A stretch of 53,710 nucleotides of DNA, taken from the NCBI GenBank assembly GCA_964432595.1, contig CAYSOF010000034.1, positions 1 through 53,710 on the forward strand, in the 5' to 3' direction. Below the pieces are notes generated by a model, which worked only from the letters and a program-made list of their open reading frames with translations, was not told the origin of the DNA and did no database searches. The position numbers and the translations under genes were made by a program. The DNA is from DASYLJ01 sp964432595 (GTDB lineage Bacteria > Desulfobacterota > Binatia > DP-6). Shown in pieces: positions 7,629 to 17,004 of this stretch (position 1 is its first letter; each line of letters opens with the position of its first letter).

Positions 7629-10600
7629 TCACGCGTCGGCGGGCGTGGCGCCGCCGAACAGCTTGTAGAGCGCCGGCAGGACGAACAGCGTCGACACGGT
7701 GCTCGACAGGAGACCGCCGATCACCACCGTCGCCAGCGGCCGCTGCACCTCGGCGCCGGTGCCCGTCGCGAGCGCCATCGGCACGAAACCGAGCGACGCG
7801 ACGAGCGCGGTCATCAGGACGGGCCGGAGCCGCGTGCCCGCGCCGCGGACGATCGCCTCGTCCATGCCGGCGCCGCCGCGCCGCAGCTCGAGCATGAAGG
7901 TCATCATGACGAGCCCGTTCAGGACGGCGACGCCCGACAGCGCGATGAACCCGACCGCCGCCGAGATCGAGAACGGCATGTCGCGCAGCCAGAGGCTGGC
8001 GATTCCACCGGTGAGGGCGAGCGGTACGGCGCTGAAGACGATCGCCGCCGGGCGCAGCGCGCGAAAGGTGCCGTAGAGGAGCAGCAGGATCACCAGGAAA
8101 CAGACCGGCACGACGACCGCGAGGCGGCGCTTCGCGCGCTCCAGGTTCTCGAACTGTCCCCCCCACCCGAGCCAGGTGCCCGGCGGCAGCTGGACCTGCT
8201 CGGCGATGCGGCGTTGCGCCTCCTCCACGAAGGAGCCGATGTCGCGGTCGCGCACGTTGGCCTGCACGACGATGCGTCGCTTGCCGTTCTCTCGGCTGAT
8301 CTGGTTCGGCCCTTCCGTCACGCGCACGTCCGCGACGGCGGACAGCGGCAGGTAGCGGAGGTCGGCGCGCTCGATGTCGTCGGCGCGCAGCACCACCGGG
8401 ATGGGCTGCTCGTCCTCGTGCGTCAGCGGGATGGGCAGGTTCTCGATGTCCATGGGGTCGGTGCGGTAGCGCTCCGGCAGGCGGACGACGATGTCGAAGC
8501 GGCGATCGCCCTGGAAGAGCTGTCCCGCCTCGCGGCCGCCGATGGCGATCGCGGCGACGTCGTGCACGTCGGCGACCGTGAGCCCGTAGCGCGCGATCGC
8601 GGCGCGGTCGACGTCGATGCTGAGGACCGGCGCGCCCTGAACCTCCTCGACGCGCGTGTCGGCGGCGCCGCGGATGTCCTGGAGGATGCCGGCGACCTGC
8701 CGTGCGGTCGGGAGAATGGTCGCGAACTCGTCGCCGAAGACCTTCACCGCGACGTCGCCGCGGACGCCCGCCAGGAGCTCGTTGAAGCGCATCTCGATCG
8801 GTTGCGTCATCTCGTAGGCGTTACCGGGCAACTCCCGGAGAGCCGCCATCAGACGCCGCTGCACGTCGGCCTTCGTCTCCTCCGGATCCGGCCACTCGCT
8901 GCGCGGCTTCAGGATGACGAACGTGTCCGAGACGTACGGCGGCATGGGGTCGGCGGCCATTTCCGCGGTGCCGTTGCGCGAGAAGACGAAGGCGACCTCC
9001 GGCAGCGTCTTCACGCGGCGCTCGAGCGCGCGCTGCATCGCGGTCGCCTCGGAGAGGCCGGTGCTCGGGATGCGGATCGCGTGCACGACGACGTCGAGCT
9101 CGCTGAGCCGCGGCGTGAACTCCTGCCCGAGCGCGCGGAACAGCAGCAACGACGACGCGAACACGACGGCGGCGGCGACGACCACCGGCACGCGGAGGGC
9201 GACGGCCCGGCGCAGCGCGCGTTCGTAGAGCGCACGTGTCGCCACCATGACGGGGTTCTCGCGCTCGGTGACGCGTCCGGTGATGCCGAGCGCCACCATC
9301 GCCGGCACGAAGGTGAGTGACAGCACGAAGGCCGCGACCAGGGCGAAGATGACGGTGCGGGCCATCGGGTGGAACATCTTCCCTTCGACGCCGGTGAGCG
9401 CGAGGATCGGGATGTAGACGGTGATGATGATGGCCTCGCCGAACGCCGTGGCCGTCCGCACCTGTGCGCTCGCTTCGTAGACGGTGTCGAGCCGCTCGCG
9501 CAGCGTCAGCGTCCGGGCGAGCGCGTGCTGGCGCTCGGCGAGGCGCCGCAGGCAGTTCTCGACGATGATCACGGCGCCGTCGACGATCAGCCCGAAGTCG
9601 ATCGCGCCGAGGCTCATCAGGTTGCCGCTGGTGCGGGTCTGCACCATGCCGATCGCCGTCAGCAGCATGGACAGGGGGATCGCCAGCGCGGTGATGAACG
9701 CCGCGCGCAGGTTGCCGAGCATGACGAACAGCACGACGACGACGAGAATCGCGCCTTCCGCGAGGTTCCGCTCGACGGTGGCGATCGTGGCGTCCACGAG
9801 ACGCTTGCGGTCGAGCACCGTCTTGGCGATCACGTCGGGCGGCAGGCTGCGGTTCACCTCGGTCATCTTCGCGTCGACGGCCGAGGCGACGGTGCGGCTG
9901 TTCGCGCCGAGCAGCATGAACGCCGTGCCGACGACGACCTCCTCGCCGTTCTCCGTCGCGCTGCCCGTGCGCAGCTCGCGGCCGATCGCGACGGTGGCGA
10001 CGTCCTCGAGACGGATCGGCGTCCCGCCGCGCTCGCTGACCGCCAGGGCGGCCAGCTCGTCGGGCGTCTGGAGGCGGCCTGCGGCGCGCACGATGTACGA
10101 CTCGCCGTTGTGCTCGACGTAGCCGCCTCCCGAGCTGACGTTGTTGCGCTCGACCGCCTCGATGACGTCGTGGAAGGTGAGCCCGTAGGCGGCGAGCTGC
10201 CGTGGGTCGGGCTGCACGTGGTACTGCTTCACGTAGCCGCCGATGGCGTCGATGCCGGCGACGCCCGGGAGTCCCTTCACCTGCGGCGTGATGATCCAGT
10301 CCTGGACCGTGCGCAGGTATGCCGCGAGCTCGAGCTCCGAGCGCAGCAGCTCGCCCTCCGGCGTCAGGTAGGCGCCGGTGGATTGCCAGCCCGGCCGGCC
10401 GTCGTGCGTCTCCGCGCCGTCGCCGTGCGGGTGCGCGTACTCGACCGTCCACATGTAGATCTCCGCGAGCCCCGTGGAGATCGGCCCCATGACCGTGGTC
10501 GCGTCGGGCGGGAGGTCGTTGCGCGCGGCGGCGAGGCGCTCCGAGACCTGCTGGCGGGCGAAGTAGATGTCCACGTCGTCGCCGAAGACGGCCGTCACCT

Positions 10601-10880
10601 GCGCGAACCCGTTGCGGGACAGGGAGCGCGTGTAGGCGAGGCCGGGGATCCCGGCGAGCGCCGTCTCGATGGGGAAGGTGACCTGCTTCTCCATCTCGAC
10701 GGGGCTCAGCGACGGGGCGGTCGCGTTGATCTGCACCTGCTGGTTCGTGACGTCGGGGACCGCGTCGATCGGCAGCTGCGTCAGCGACCAGGCGCCGTAG
10801 AGGGCCGAGACGAGCACGGCGAGCACGACGAGCGCGCGGTGCTCGATCGAGTAGCGGAGGATGCGCTCGAGCATCGGCAC
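7629..10880 (-). CDS. czcA: heavy-metal efflux RND pump, CzcA family
   Basis: An inner-membrane RND proton/metal antiporter of 1083 residues, the full family length, with two repeated halves of six transmembrane helices and two periplasmic loops. The proton-relay and cation motif DFGLIVDGAVIIVEN (Asp428, Asp434, Glu441) is that of Zn/Co/Cd- or Ni-type HME pumps, unlike the CusA motif for Cu/Ag. A loop at residues 148-166 has several His and Asp residues (HPHGDG, ETHDG) and may bind metal. It works with the adaptor and outer-membrane genes immediately upstream (czcB ends 6 nt before it), so the order is czcC-czcB-czcA. Exact metal specificity is not proved. Confidence 0.95.
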   Translation of the reverse strand: MPMLERILRYSIEHRALVVLAVLVSALYGAWSLTQLPIDAVPDVTNQQVQINATAPSLSPVEMEKQVTFPIETALAGIPGLAYTRSLSRNGFAQVTAVFGDDVDIYFARQQVSERLAAARNDLPPDATTVMGPISTGLAEIYMWTVEYAHPHGDGAETHDGRPGWQSTGAYLTPEGELLRSELELAAYLRTVQDWIITPQVKGLPGVAGIDAIGGYVKQYHVQPDPRQLAAYGLTFHDVIEAVERNNVSSGGGYVEHNGESYIVRAAGRLQTPDELAALAVSERGGTPIRLEDVATVAIGRELRTGSATENGEEVVVGTAFMLLGANSRTVASAVDAKMTEVNRSLPPDVIAKTVLDRKRLVDATIATVERNLAEGAILVVVVLFVMLGNLRAAFITALAIPLSMLLTAIGMVQTRTSGNLMSLGAIDFGLIVDGAVIIVENCLRRLAERQHALARTLTLRERLDTVYEASAQVRTATAFGEAIIITVYIPILALTGVEGKMFHPMARTVIFALVAAFVLSLTFVPAMVALGITGRVTERENPVMVATRALYERALRRAVALRVPVVVAAAVVFASSLLLFRALGQEFTPRLSELDVVVHAIRIPSTGLSEATAMQRALERRVKTLPEVAFVFSRNGTAEMAADPMPPYVSDTFVILKPRSEWPDPEETKADVQRRLMAALRELPGNAYEMTQPIEMRFNELLAGVRGDVAVKVFGDEFATILPTARQVAGILQDIRGAADTRVEEVQGAPVLSIDVDRAAIARYGLTVADVHDVAAIAIGGREAGQLFQGDRRFDIVVRLPERYRTDPMDIENLPIPLTHEDEQPIPVVLRADDIERADLRYLPLSAVADVRVTEGPNQISRENGKRRIVVQANVRDRDIGSFVEEAQRRIAEQVQLPPGTWLGWGGQFENLERAKRRLAVVVPVCFLVILLLLYGTFRALRPAAIVFSAVPLALTGGIASLWLRDMPFSISAAVGFIALSGVAVLNGLVMMTFMLELRRGGAGMDEAIVRGAGTRLRPVLMTALVASLGFVPMALATGTGAEVQRPLATVVIGGLLSSTVSTLFVLPALYKLFGGATPADA

Positions 10881-10886
10881 GTCCTC

Positions 10887-11801
10887 CTAGTGCGCGTGCG
10901 AGGCCTCGCCCTTGGCGAGCTCCGCTTTGACCAGGAACGATCGCTGGTCGGCGTACCGGTCGCCGGGTGACAGGCCGTCGATCACCTCCGCGCGCGTCCG
11001 GCCGATGCGTCCCGTGACGATGGGCCGCGCCTCGAACCGGTCGCCCTCGACGACGAAGACCACCGACCGGCCTTCGAGCGTCTGGATCGCCTGCCGCGGC
11101 ACCACGAGGGCGGCGGGCGACGGGTTGAACACGGTGGCCGTGACGAACAGGCCGGGGCGCCACTGGCCGTCGACGTTCGGCAGGACCACTCGCGCGCGTG
11201 CGGTGCGGGTCGCCTGGTCGACGATCGGCGAGACGTAGGACACGGTGCCCGTCGCCGCGAGCGTATCGTGACCGGCGCTGATCGCGACCGGCTGTCCGAC
11301 GCGCACCTGGGCCAGTGCCGTCTGGTAGACGTTGATGTCGACCCAGACGTTGGAGAGGTCGGCGATGATGAAGGCCGGCGATTCGCGGCTCGCCGCCTCG
11401 CCGGGCGCGATGTGCCGGTCGACGACGACGCCCTCGACCGCGGACTTCAACTCGAACGACGCGAGGTTCTCGCTCTCGATCACGGCGAGGACGTCGCCGA
11501 CGCGGATGCGGTCCCCGACGTGCTTCCGCACCTCGCGCACGATGCCGGGGAAACGGGGCGCCACGTGGGAGATGCGGTCGCCGTCGGGCCGTACCTCACC
11601 GGGGAGCTGCACGCCGAGGTCGATCTCGCCGGGACCGGCCGTGCCGAGCGTGACGCCGTGGGCCTGGAACTCGGCGACGGTGAACGTCTTGGCCTCGCCG
11701 TCGTGGTGCTCGCCGTCGTGTCCGTGGCCGTCGTCGTCCGACGCGGGTGCGGCCACGGCGAGGGCGAGCAGCAGGATCGCCAGCCATCGGGTACGGATCA
11801 T
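10887..11801 (-). CDS. czcB: RND periplasmic adaptor, CzcB family
   Basis: A 304-residue membrane-fusion protein with a signal peptide (1-20) and a His/Asp-rich N-terminus (HGHDGEHHDGE) likely to bind metal, a lipoyl/barrel-sandwich domain (VGDRIRVGDVLAVIESENL and EGVVVDRHIAPGE), a beta-barrel, and a membrane-proximal domain ending with another metal-prone SHAH. It bridges CzcA and the CzcC channel. The start is ATG 11801, with AAGGAG 8 nt upstream, overlapping the czcC stop by 4 nt. It lacks the long hairpin of drug-efflux adaptors, as usual for the short metal-type adaptors. Confidence 0.93.
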   Translation of the reverse strand: MIRTRWLAILLLALAVAAPASDDDGHGHDGEHHDGEAKTFTVAEFQAHGVTLGTAGPGEIDLGVQLPGEVRPDGDRISHVAPRFPGIVREVRKHVGDRIRVGDVLAVIESENLASFELKSAVEGVVVDRHIAPGEAASRESPAFIIADLSNVWVDINVYQTALAQVRVGQPVAISAGHDTLAATGTVSYVSPIVDQATRTARARVVLPNVDGQWRPGLFVTATVFNPSPAALVVPRQAIQTLEGRSVVFVVEGDRFEARPIVTGRIGRTRAEVIDGLSPGDRYADQRSFLVKAELAKGEASHAH

Positions 11802-13078
11802 CGCAGCGCTCCTTCGTCGTCGCCGGCCAGCGGCGTCGCCGTGAGCCGCTCCACGTCGGCGGCCAGCAGGTGGTAGGTCTCGAGGACGCCGACGTACTCC
11901 TCGCGCAGATCGAACAGGGTGCGCTGCGCGTCGAGGACGTCGACGAGACGGAAGAGCCCCTTGTGGTAGGCGTCGAGCGCGCCCGCGTGGGCCGTGGTGG
12001 CCTGCGGCAGCACGCGCATGCGTAGCCGCTCGGCGGCGTCGTAGGCCGCCGTCAGGCGCGAGGCCGCCGTCGCCAGCGCCGCCTCGGCGGACACCTGGGC
12101 GGCGGACCGCTCGGCGCGCGCCTTGGCCAGCCGGTGCTCGGCCTCCGCGATGCCGCCCTGATTGCGGTCGAACAGCGGCAGCGGAACGCTGAGCTCGAGC
12201 ACCGCGGCGTTGTCGCCGTTGTCGCTGAAGTGACGGCCGCCCGCGCCGATCGTGACGTCGGGCACCCGTTTGGCCCGTTCGACGGCGAGCGACGCGCGCC
12301 GCTGCTCCATCTCCGTCGTCCAGCGGGCGACCTCCGGTGCGCCGGCCAGGCGGCGTGCCAGCTCGTCGGCGGGCGGCGGCGGCGTGAGGCGCTCGAGGTC
12401 GCCGACCAGCGCGGCGAACGACGGCGTGCCGCCCCAGCTCGCGGCCACCGCGGTGCGCGCGGCGTCGAGCTCCTGCTCGGCACGGCGACGCGCGAGCTCC
12501 GCGCGGCCGAGGGCGACAGCCGCCCGCGTCGATTCGACGGGCGACGTGGCGCCCGCGGCGACGCTGTCGTCCACGGCGGCGATCACGCGACGGGCCAGCT
12601 GCTCCTGATCGGTCGCGAGGCGCATGCGCCGCTGGGCGACGAGCGCCTTCACGAACGCCTTCGACGTCTCCTCGAGCACGTGCAGCCGCTTCGCGCGGTA
12701 GTCCCAGGTGGCGAGCGCCGACTCGAGCTCCGCCAGGCGGCGCCGCTTGCCACGCTTGCCGCCCAGCTCGACGAGCTGCGCCAGGCGGACCGTCGTCTGC
12801 GTGTCTTCGAAGCCTTCGCGGGCGCCGGAGCCGCCGAGATCCTCGACGTCGGTGCGGAGCTCGGGATTCCGGAGCAGCCCCACCTGCACCGCGCGCGCAT
12901 CGCGGGCGCGAATCTCCCATTCCCAGGATTGCAGCTCGGGGCTGCGTTCGAGCGTCAGCGCGAGCGCGTCGCGCAGCGACAGGTCACCCGTCGGCTGTGC
13001 GAGCGCCGGCTCCGCGGCGTGCGCGGGAGCTGCGGCCAGCAACCCCGCGACCGCCAGGGTCGCGAGCAGAGCATGCAT
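11798..13078 (-). CDS. czcC: outer-membrane efflux channel, TolC/CzcC family
   Basis: A 426-residue TolC-like outer-membrane factor: signal peptide 1-21 (ending AHAA), then two repeated OEP domains made of long Ala/Glu/Arg-rich coiled coils, with the strand regions SVPLPLFDRNQGG and LRNPELRTD typical for CzcC. It forms the exit duct of the metal pump and is the first gene of the pump operon. A GAGG ribosome binding site lies about 8 nt upstream. Between it and the preceding Cys-rich gene is a 20-bp palindrome that may control read-through. Confidence 0.92.
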   Translation of the reverse strand: MHALLATLAVAGLLAAAPAHAAEPALAQPTGDLSLRDALALTLERSPELQSWEWEIRARDARAVQVGLLRNPELRTDVEDLGGSGAREGFEDTQTTVRLAQLVELGGKRGKRRRLAELESALATWDYRAKRLHVLEETSKAFVKALVAQRRMRLATDQEQLARRVIAAVDDSVAAGATSPVESTRAAVALGRAELARRRAEQELDAARTAVAASWGGTPSFAALVGDLERLTPPPPADELARRLAGAPEVARWTTEMEQRRASLAVERAKRVPDVTIGAGGRHFSDNGDNAAVLELSVPLPLFDRNQGGIAEAEHRLAKARAERSAAQVSAEAALATAASRLTAAYDAAERLRMRVLPQATTAHAGALDAYHKGLFRLVDVLDAQRTLFDLREEYVGVLETYHLLAADVERLTATPLAGDDEGALR

Positions 13079-13108
13079 CGGTCGTCCTCATCGTTCGATC
13101 CATCGCCT

Positions 13109-13128
13109 GCGCATGCCGTGGCATGCGC
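13109..13128. promoter_or_regulatory. 20-bp palindrome upstream of czcC
   Basis: GCGCATGCC-GT-GGCATGCGC is a perfect dyad located 31 bp before the czcC start and 25 bp after the stop of the Cys-rich gene. It could be a regulator's operator for the pump genes or a short terminator/attenuator hairpin on the minus-strand transcript. The sequence alone does not decide. Confidence 0.5.
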
Positions 13129-13152
13129 CCTCATGCACCCGGGGTGGCGGGA

Positions 13153-13566
13153 TCAGACGACGAGGACGACGGCGCGGCGTGCGTCGAGGACCGGTGCGGC
13201 CAGCGTGACCGCACGCCCGTGGGGCGATTCCGCCGGGAACGGCCGCGGGGCGACGCTCACCGGCGGCAGCAGCGACGTCGAGACGACGGGACGCGTCGCG
13301 TCCGAGCGATCGGTGCTCTCGTTGCGCTGGATGAGCGACTTCGACAGCGGCACGTCGGTGCAGCCGCCGCAGTCCGGCTCGCGCGACAGCGCGGGCGTGG
13401 CCGTGTGCTCGTCGGCGCAGCAATCGTCGGCCAGCGCCGACTCGACGGCGACGTGGCCGTTCGCGGCGCTGCATACGACGAGGTTCAGGGAGAACGCGAC
13501 GGTGAGCACCAGCTGCAGGGCCGTCAGTCCGACGGCCGCCCGTCGAGCCACCGTTCGGCGCATCAT
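13153..13566 (-). CDS. Cys-rich exported protein upstream of the czc operon
   Basis: A 137-residue protein with an N-terminal hydrophobic signal segment (about residues 12-33) and a short Cys-rich region, DDCCADEH followed by DCGGCTDVPLS. Small proteins with a similar CGGC/CGSC-TDVPL motif next to metal-efflux genes are familiar to me from other deltaproteobacterial-type genomes, where their role is not established. The cysteines suggest metal sensing or binding outside the cytoplasm. Same strand as czcCBA and only 74 bp upstream, so probably co-regulated. There are two adjacent ATG codons (13566, 13563), and no strong ribosome binding site. Confidence 0.7.
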   Translation of the reverse strand: MMRRTVARRAAVGLTALQLVLTVAFSLNLVVCSAANGHVAVESALADDCCADEHTATPALSREPDCGGCTDVPLSKSLIQRNESTDRSDATRPVVSTSLLPPVSVAPRPFPAESPHGRAVTLAAPVLDARRAVVLVV

Positions 13567-13683
13567 GCGTTCCGCCCGCCCGTCAGCACTGCACAGCATG
13601 CATAGGGTCAAGCCGCGCGAGAGGCAAGCAGCGGTCGGGCACGCGGCGCGCAACCGTGACGGCCGCGCGGCATCGAAGCGGCC

Positions 13684-14475
13684 ATGATCCGGCGCGCGCA
13701 CTGGCCCGAGTACATGATCGAGGGGGCGCTGCTCGGTGCGTTCATGGTCGCCGCCTGCGGGCTCACGACGATCCTCGAGCATCCGGGGTCCCCGGTCCAC
13801 CGTGCGGTGGACGACGCGACGGTGCGGCGCATCCTGATGGGCCTCGCGATGGGTGCGGCGGCGGTCGGACTGATCCGCTCGCCATGGGGACAGCGCTCGG
13901 GCGCGCACATGAATCCGGCGGTGACGATGGCCTACCTCCGCCTGGGAAAGATCGCCCGGGCCGACGCGGCGGGCTACGTCGCCGGGCAGTTCGTCGGCGG
14001 TGCGCTCGGCGTCCTCCTCGTGCGGGCGCTCTCCGGCATGCTCGCGGGTCATCCGGCGGTGCGCTTCGCGGTGACGGTGCCGCCGCCGGATGGGACCGCC
14101 GCGGCGTTCGGCGCGGAAGTCGCCATCTCGTTCGTGCTGATGGCGGTTGTGCTGGCATCGACCAACAGCCGCCGGCTCGCACGACACGCACCCGTCCTCT
14201 GCGGTGCCCTCGTGGCGGCGTACATCGCGGTCGAAGCGCCGCTGTCCGGGATGAGCATGAACCCGGCGCGCTCCTTCGCGTCCGCGCTCGGCGCCGACCA
14301 TTGGACCGCGTTGTGGGTGTACTTCATCGCCCCGCCGCTCGGCATGCTGGCGGCGGCCGAGACGTATCGCCGGATGTGCGGCGCGCACGAGGTGCACTGC
14401 GCGAAGCTGCACCACACGGGAGCCCATCGGTGCATCTTCCACTGCACCCGGCGGGCGTTGGGAGCAATCGCATGA
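13684..14475 (+). CDS. MIP-family aquaporin/glycerol-channel-like protein
   Basis: A 263-residue six-helix channel with both signature NPA boxes: SGAHMNPAV (77-79) and GMSMNPARSF (193-195). Arg after the second NPA and the small residues around it are typical for water-selective or wide-specificity aquaporins. The cytoplasmic C-terminus (residues 232-254) is unusual: four Cys and six His in 23 residues (CGAHEVHC ... HRCIFHC), a likely metal-binding tail. The stop overlaps the ATG of the GMC oxidoreductase (ATGA), so the channel and the enzyme are translated together. That suggests the channel moves a small neutral substrate or product of the pathway. Confidence 0.9.
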   Translation: MIRRAHWPEYMIEGALLGAFMVAACGLTTILEHPGSPVHRAVDDATVRRILMGLAMGAAAVGLIRSPWGQRSGAHMNPAVTMAYLRLGKIARADAAGYVAGQFVGGALGVLLVRALSGMLAGHPAVRFAVTVPPPDGTAAAFGAEVAISFVLMAVVLASTNSRRLARHAPVLCGALVAAYIAVEAPLSGMSMNPARSFASALGADHWTALWVYFIAPPLGMLAAAETYRRMCGAHEVHCAKLHHTGAHRCIFHCTRRALGAIA

Positions 14476-16019
14476 GCACGACGACCCACTACGACGTCAT
14501 CATCGTCGGCACCGGTGCCGGCGGCGGCACGCTCGCGCACCGGCTCGCGCCGAGCGGCAAGCGCATCCTGCTGCTGGAGCGCGGCGATTGGATCCCGCGC
14601 GAGAAGCAGAATTGGGACTCCCACGCGGTGGTCGTCGAGAACCGCTATCACATCGAGGAGGCATGGGAGGACGGCCAGGGCCGCGAGTTCCACGCGGGCA
14701 CCCACTACTGCGTCGGCGGGAACACCAAGTTCTACGGTGCCGCGCTGATCCGCATGCGCGAGGCGGACTTCGGCACGATCGAGCACCACGGCGGCATCTC
14801 GCCCGCATGGCCGATCGGCTACGACGAGCTCGAGCCGTACTACACGCAGGCGGAGCACCGCTATCAGGTGCACGGGGAGCGTGGCGGCGATCCGACCGAG
14901 CCGCCGGCGAGCGCGCCGTATCTGCATCCGCCGCTGCGACACGAGCCGAGGATCCAGGAGCTGGTCGACGACCTCACCGCGCTGGGCCACCGGCCGTTCC
15001 CCATGCCCGTCGGCGTGATGCTCGACGAGGCGTCGCCCCGGACGAGCCGCTGCATCCGGTGCGACACGTGCGACGGGTTCCCCTGCCTGCTCGGCGCGAA
15101 GGCCGACGCCCAGGTGATCTGCGTCGAGCCGGCGCTCGCGCATCCGAACGTCACGCTGCAGACGAACGCCCAGGTGACGCGCCTCGAGACCAGCCCGTCC
15201 GGGCGCGAGGTGACGGGGGTGCACGTGCTGCGCGACGGTGTGCCGGAGCGCTACACGGCCAACCTCGTCGTGCTGTCGTGCGGCGCGATCAACTCGGCGG
15301 CGCTGTTGCTGCGCTCGGCGAACGATCGCCACCCGCGCGGCGTCGCGAACGGCTCCGACGTCGTCGGCCGCAACTACATGTGCCACCTGAACTCGATGTT
15401 GCTGGCGGTGTCCCGGCACCCGAATCCGACGCGGTTCCAGAAGACGTGGGGGCTCAACGACTTCTACCACGCGACGCCGGCGTGGCCCTTTCCGATGGGC
15501 CACATCTCGATGATCGGGAAGACCGACGCGAGCGTCCTGCGCGCGGGTGCGCCGCGGATCGCGCCGGGCTGGACGCTCGAGGCGATGGCCGAGCATACGC
15601 TGTCGTTCTGGTTGACGTCGGAGGACCTCCCCGACGCGCACAACCGCGTGACCGTCGACCGGGCGGGCCGCATCCGCCTCTGCTACGCGCCGAACAACGA
15701 GGAGGGACATCGCCGGCTGGTCGCGGTCCTGAAGGGCATGTTGAAAGCGATCCGCTGCGACGATCACCTGATTCCGCTGAACGCGTACATTCCCGCGCGC
15801 ATTCCGCTGGCGGGCGTGGCTCATCAGAACGGCACCGTGCGCTTCGGCGACGATCCGAGGACGTCGGCGCTCGACCGCAACTGCCGCGCGCACGAGCTCG
15901 ACAACCTGTACGTCGTCGACGGCAGCTTCTTCCCCTCGAGCGGCGCGGTGAATCCGGCGCTGACCATCATGGCCAACGCGATGCGCGTCGGCGACGTGCT
16001 CGCGGAGCGGCTGGCGTGA
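14472..16019 (+). CDS. GMC-family FAD-dependent oxidoreductase
   Basis: A 515-residue flavoprotein. The N-terminal FAD-binding VGTGAGGGTLAHRL and LLLERGD (Rossmann beta-alpha-beta), the loop GGNTKFYGAAL, and the C-terminal SSGAVNPALTIMANAMRVGD close the FAD site as in glucose-methanol-choline oxidoreductases. A central Cys motif, CIRCDTCDGFPC, is found in the subgroup related to gluconate/choline-like dehydrogenases and may hold structural or redox cysteines. It oxidises an alcohol group; the substrate is unknown. The start ATG 14472 is in the 4-nt overlap with the aquaporin. The stop overlaps the GTG start of the VOC gene, making a three-gene coupled operon. Confidence 0.93.
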   Translation: MSTTTHYDVIIVGTGAGGGTLAHRLAPSGKRILLLERGDWIPREKQNWDSHAVVVENRYHIEEAWEDGQGREFHAGTHYCVGGNTKFYGAALIRMREADFGTIEHHGGISPAWPIGYDELEPYYTQAEHRYQVHGERGGDPTEPPASAPYLHPPLRHEPRIQELVDDLTALGHRPFPMPVGVMLDEASPRTSRCIRCDTCDGFPCLLGAKADAQVICVEPALAHPNVTLQTNAQVTRLETSPSGREVTGVHVLRDGVPERYTANLVVLSCGAINSAALLLRSANDRHPRGVANGSDVVGRNYMCHLNSMLLAVSRHPNPTRFQKTWGLNDFYHATPAWPFPMGHISMIGKTDASVLRAGAPRIAPGWTLEAMAEHTLSFWLTSEDLPDAHNRVTVDRAGRIRLCYAPNNEEGHRRLVAVLKGMLKAIRCDDHLIPLNAYIPARIPLAGVAHQNGTVRFGDDPRTSALDRNCRAHELDNLYVVDGSFFPSSGAVNPALTIMANAMRVGDVLAERLA

Positions 16020-16957
16020 GCCGTCTTGGCTGCGTCGTGCTGCTGCTCCTCGTCGGGGCGGCGCACGCGCTGGAGGTCCGCGGCGTCGACGCGATCGGCA
16101 TCACCGTCGCCGACGCCGATCGCGCCGTCGACTTCTATGGCCGGGTTCTCGGCTTCAGCGTGGAGCGCGACGTCGAAGTGGCGGGAGACGCGTGGGAGCG
16201 CCTCCGGGGCGTCTTCCCGCTGCGCATGCGCGTCGTGCGCATGCGGCTCGGCGGCGAAGCCATCGAGCTGACCGAGTACCTCGCACCGCGCGGGCGTCCT
16301 GCGCCGGCGGACGCCCGCAGCCACGATCGCTGGTTCCAGCATGCGGCGATCGTCGTGCGCGACATGGATCGCGCGTACCGATGGCTGCGTGCCCAGCGGG
16401 TGGCGCACGTCTCGTCCGAGCCGCAGCGGCTTCCGGACTGGAATCCGGACGCGGGCGGAATCCGCGCGTTCTACTTTCACGATCCCGACGGCCATGCGCT
16501 GGAGCTGATCTGGTATCCGCCGGGCCGCGGCGATCCCCGCTGGCAGGCCGACACCGATCGGCTGTTCCTCGGCATCGATCACACGGCGATCACCGTCGCC
16601 GACACCACGGTCAGTCGACGGTTCTACGAGGGACTCGGCTTCCGTGTCGCCGGCATGAGCGAGAATTCCGGACCGGAGCAGGAGCGCCTCGCCGCGGTGC
16701 GCGGCGCGCGCCTGCGCATCACCGGGCTGCGGGGCGCCTCCGGTCCGGGCATCGAGCTGCTGGAATGGATCACGCCGCGCGACGGCCGGCCGTATCCGGC
16801 CGACGCGCGCCCGAACGACCTCGTGTTCTGGCAGACGCGGCTCGTGGCGGGCACGCTCGCCGAGGCCGTCGGCGTTCCCGATCGCGCGCTCGGCTTCTCG
16901 CGCGCGACCACCGTGCGCGACCCCGACGGGCACGCCTTCGAAGTCGTCGTGCCCTGA
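16016..16957 (+). CDS. double VOC (glyoxalase/dioxygenase-fold) domain protein, exported
   Basis: A 313-residue protein starting at GTG 16016 with a short hydrophobic signal-like N-terminus (CVVLLLLVGAAHA), then two vicinal-oxygen-chelate domains. Domain 1 (about 25-170) runs from VDAIGITVADADRAVDFYGRV to FYFHDPDGHALELIW. Domain 2 (about 180-312) runs from IDHTAITVADTTVSRRFYEG to VRDPDGHAFEVV. Each ends with the DPDGHxxE motif, whose His/Glu normally help bind a divalent metal. Secretion of a VOC protein is uncommon. Last gene of the aquaporin-GMC-VOC operon and followed by a strong hairpin. Confidence 0.88.
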   Translation: MSRLGCVVLLLLVGAAHALEVRGVDAIGITVADADRAVDFYGRVLGFSVERDVEVAGDAWERLRGVFPLRMRVVRMRLGGEAIELTEYLAPRGRPAPADARSHDRWFQHAAIVVRDMDRAYRWLRAQRVAHVSSEPQRLPDWNPDAGGIRAFYFHDPDGHALELIWYPPGRGDPRWQADTDRLFLGIDHTAITVADTTVSRRFYEGLGFRVAGMSENSGPEQERLAAVRGARLRITGLRGASGPGIELLEWITPRDGRPYPADARPNDLVFWQTRLVAGTLAEAVGVPDRALGFSRATTVRDPDGHAFEVVVP

Positions 16958-16971
16958 GCGGGGAGGACGAT

Positions 16972-16998
16972 GCGGCGGACGGCAGGGCCGTCCGCCGC
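16972..16998. terminator. 12-bp hairpin, bidirectional terminator
   Basis: GCGGCGGACGGC (16972-16983) and GCCGTCCGCCGC (16987-16998) pair perfectly around AGG. It sits between the convergent ends of the VOC gene and the minus-strand gene at 17005 and probably terminates both. Confidence 0.8.
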
Positions 16999-17004
16999 CG
17001 TGCC

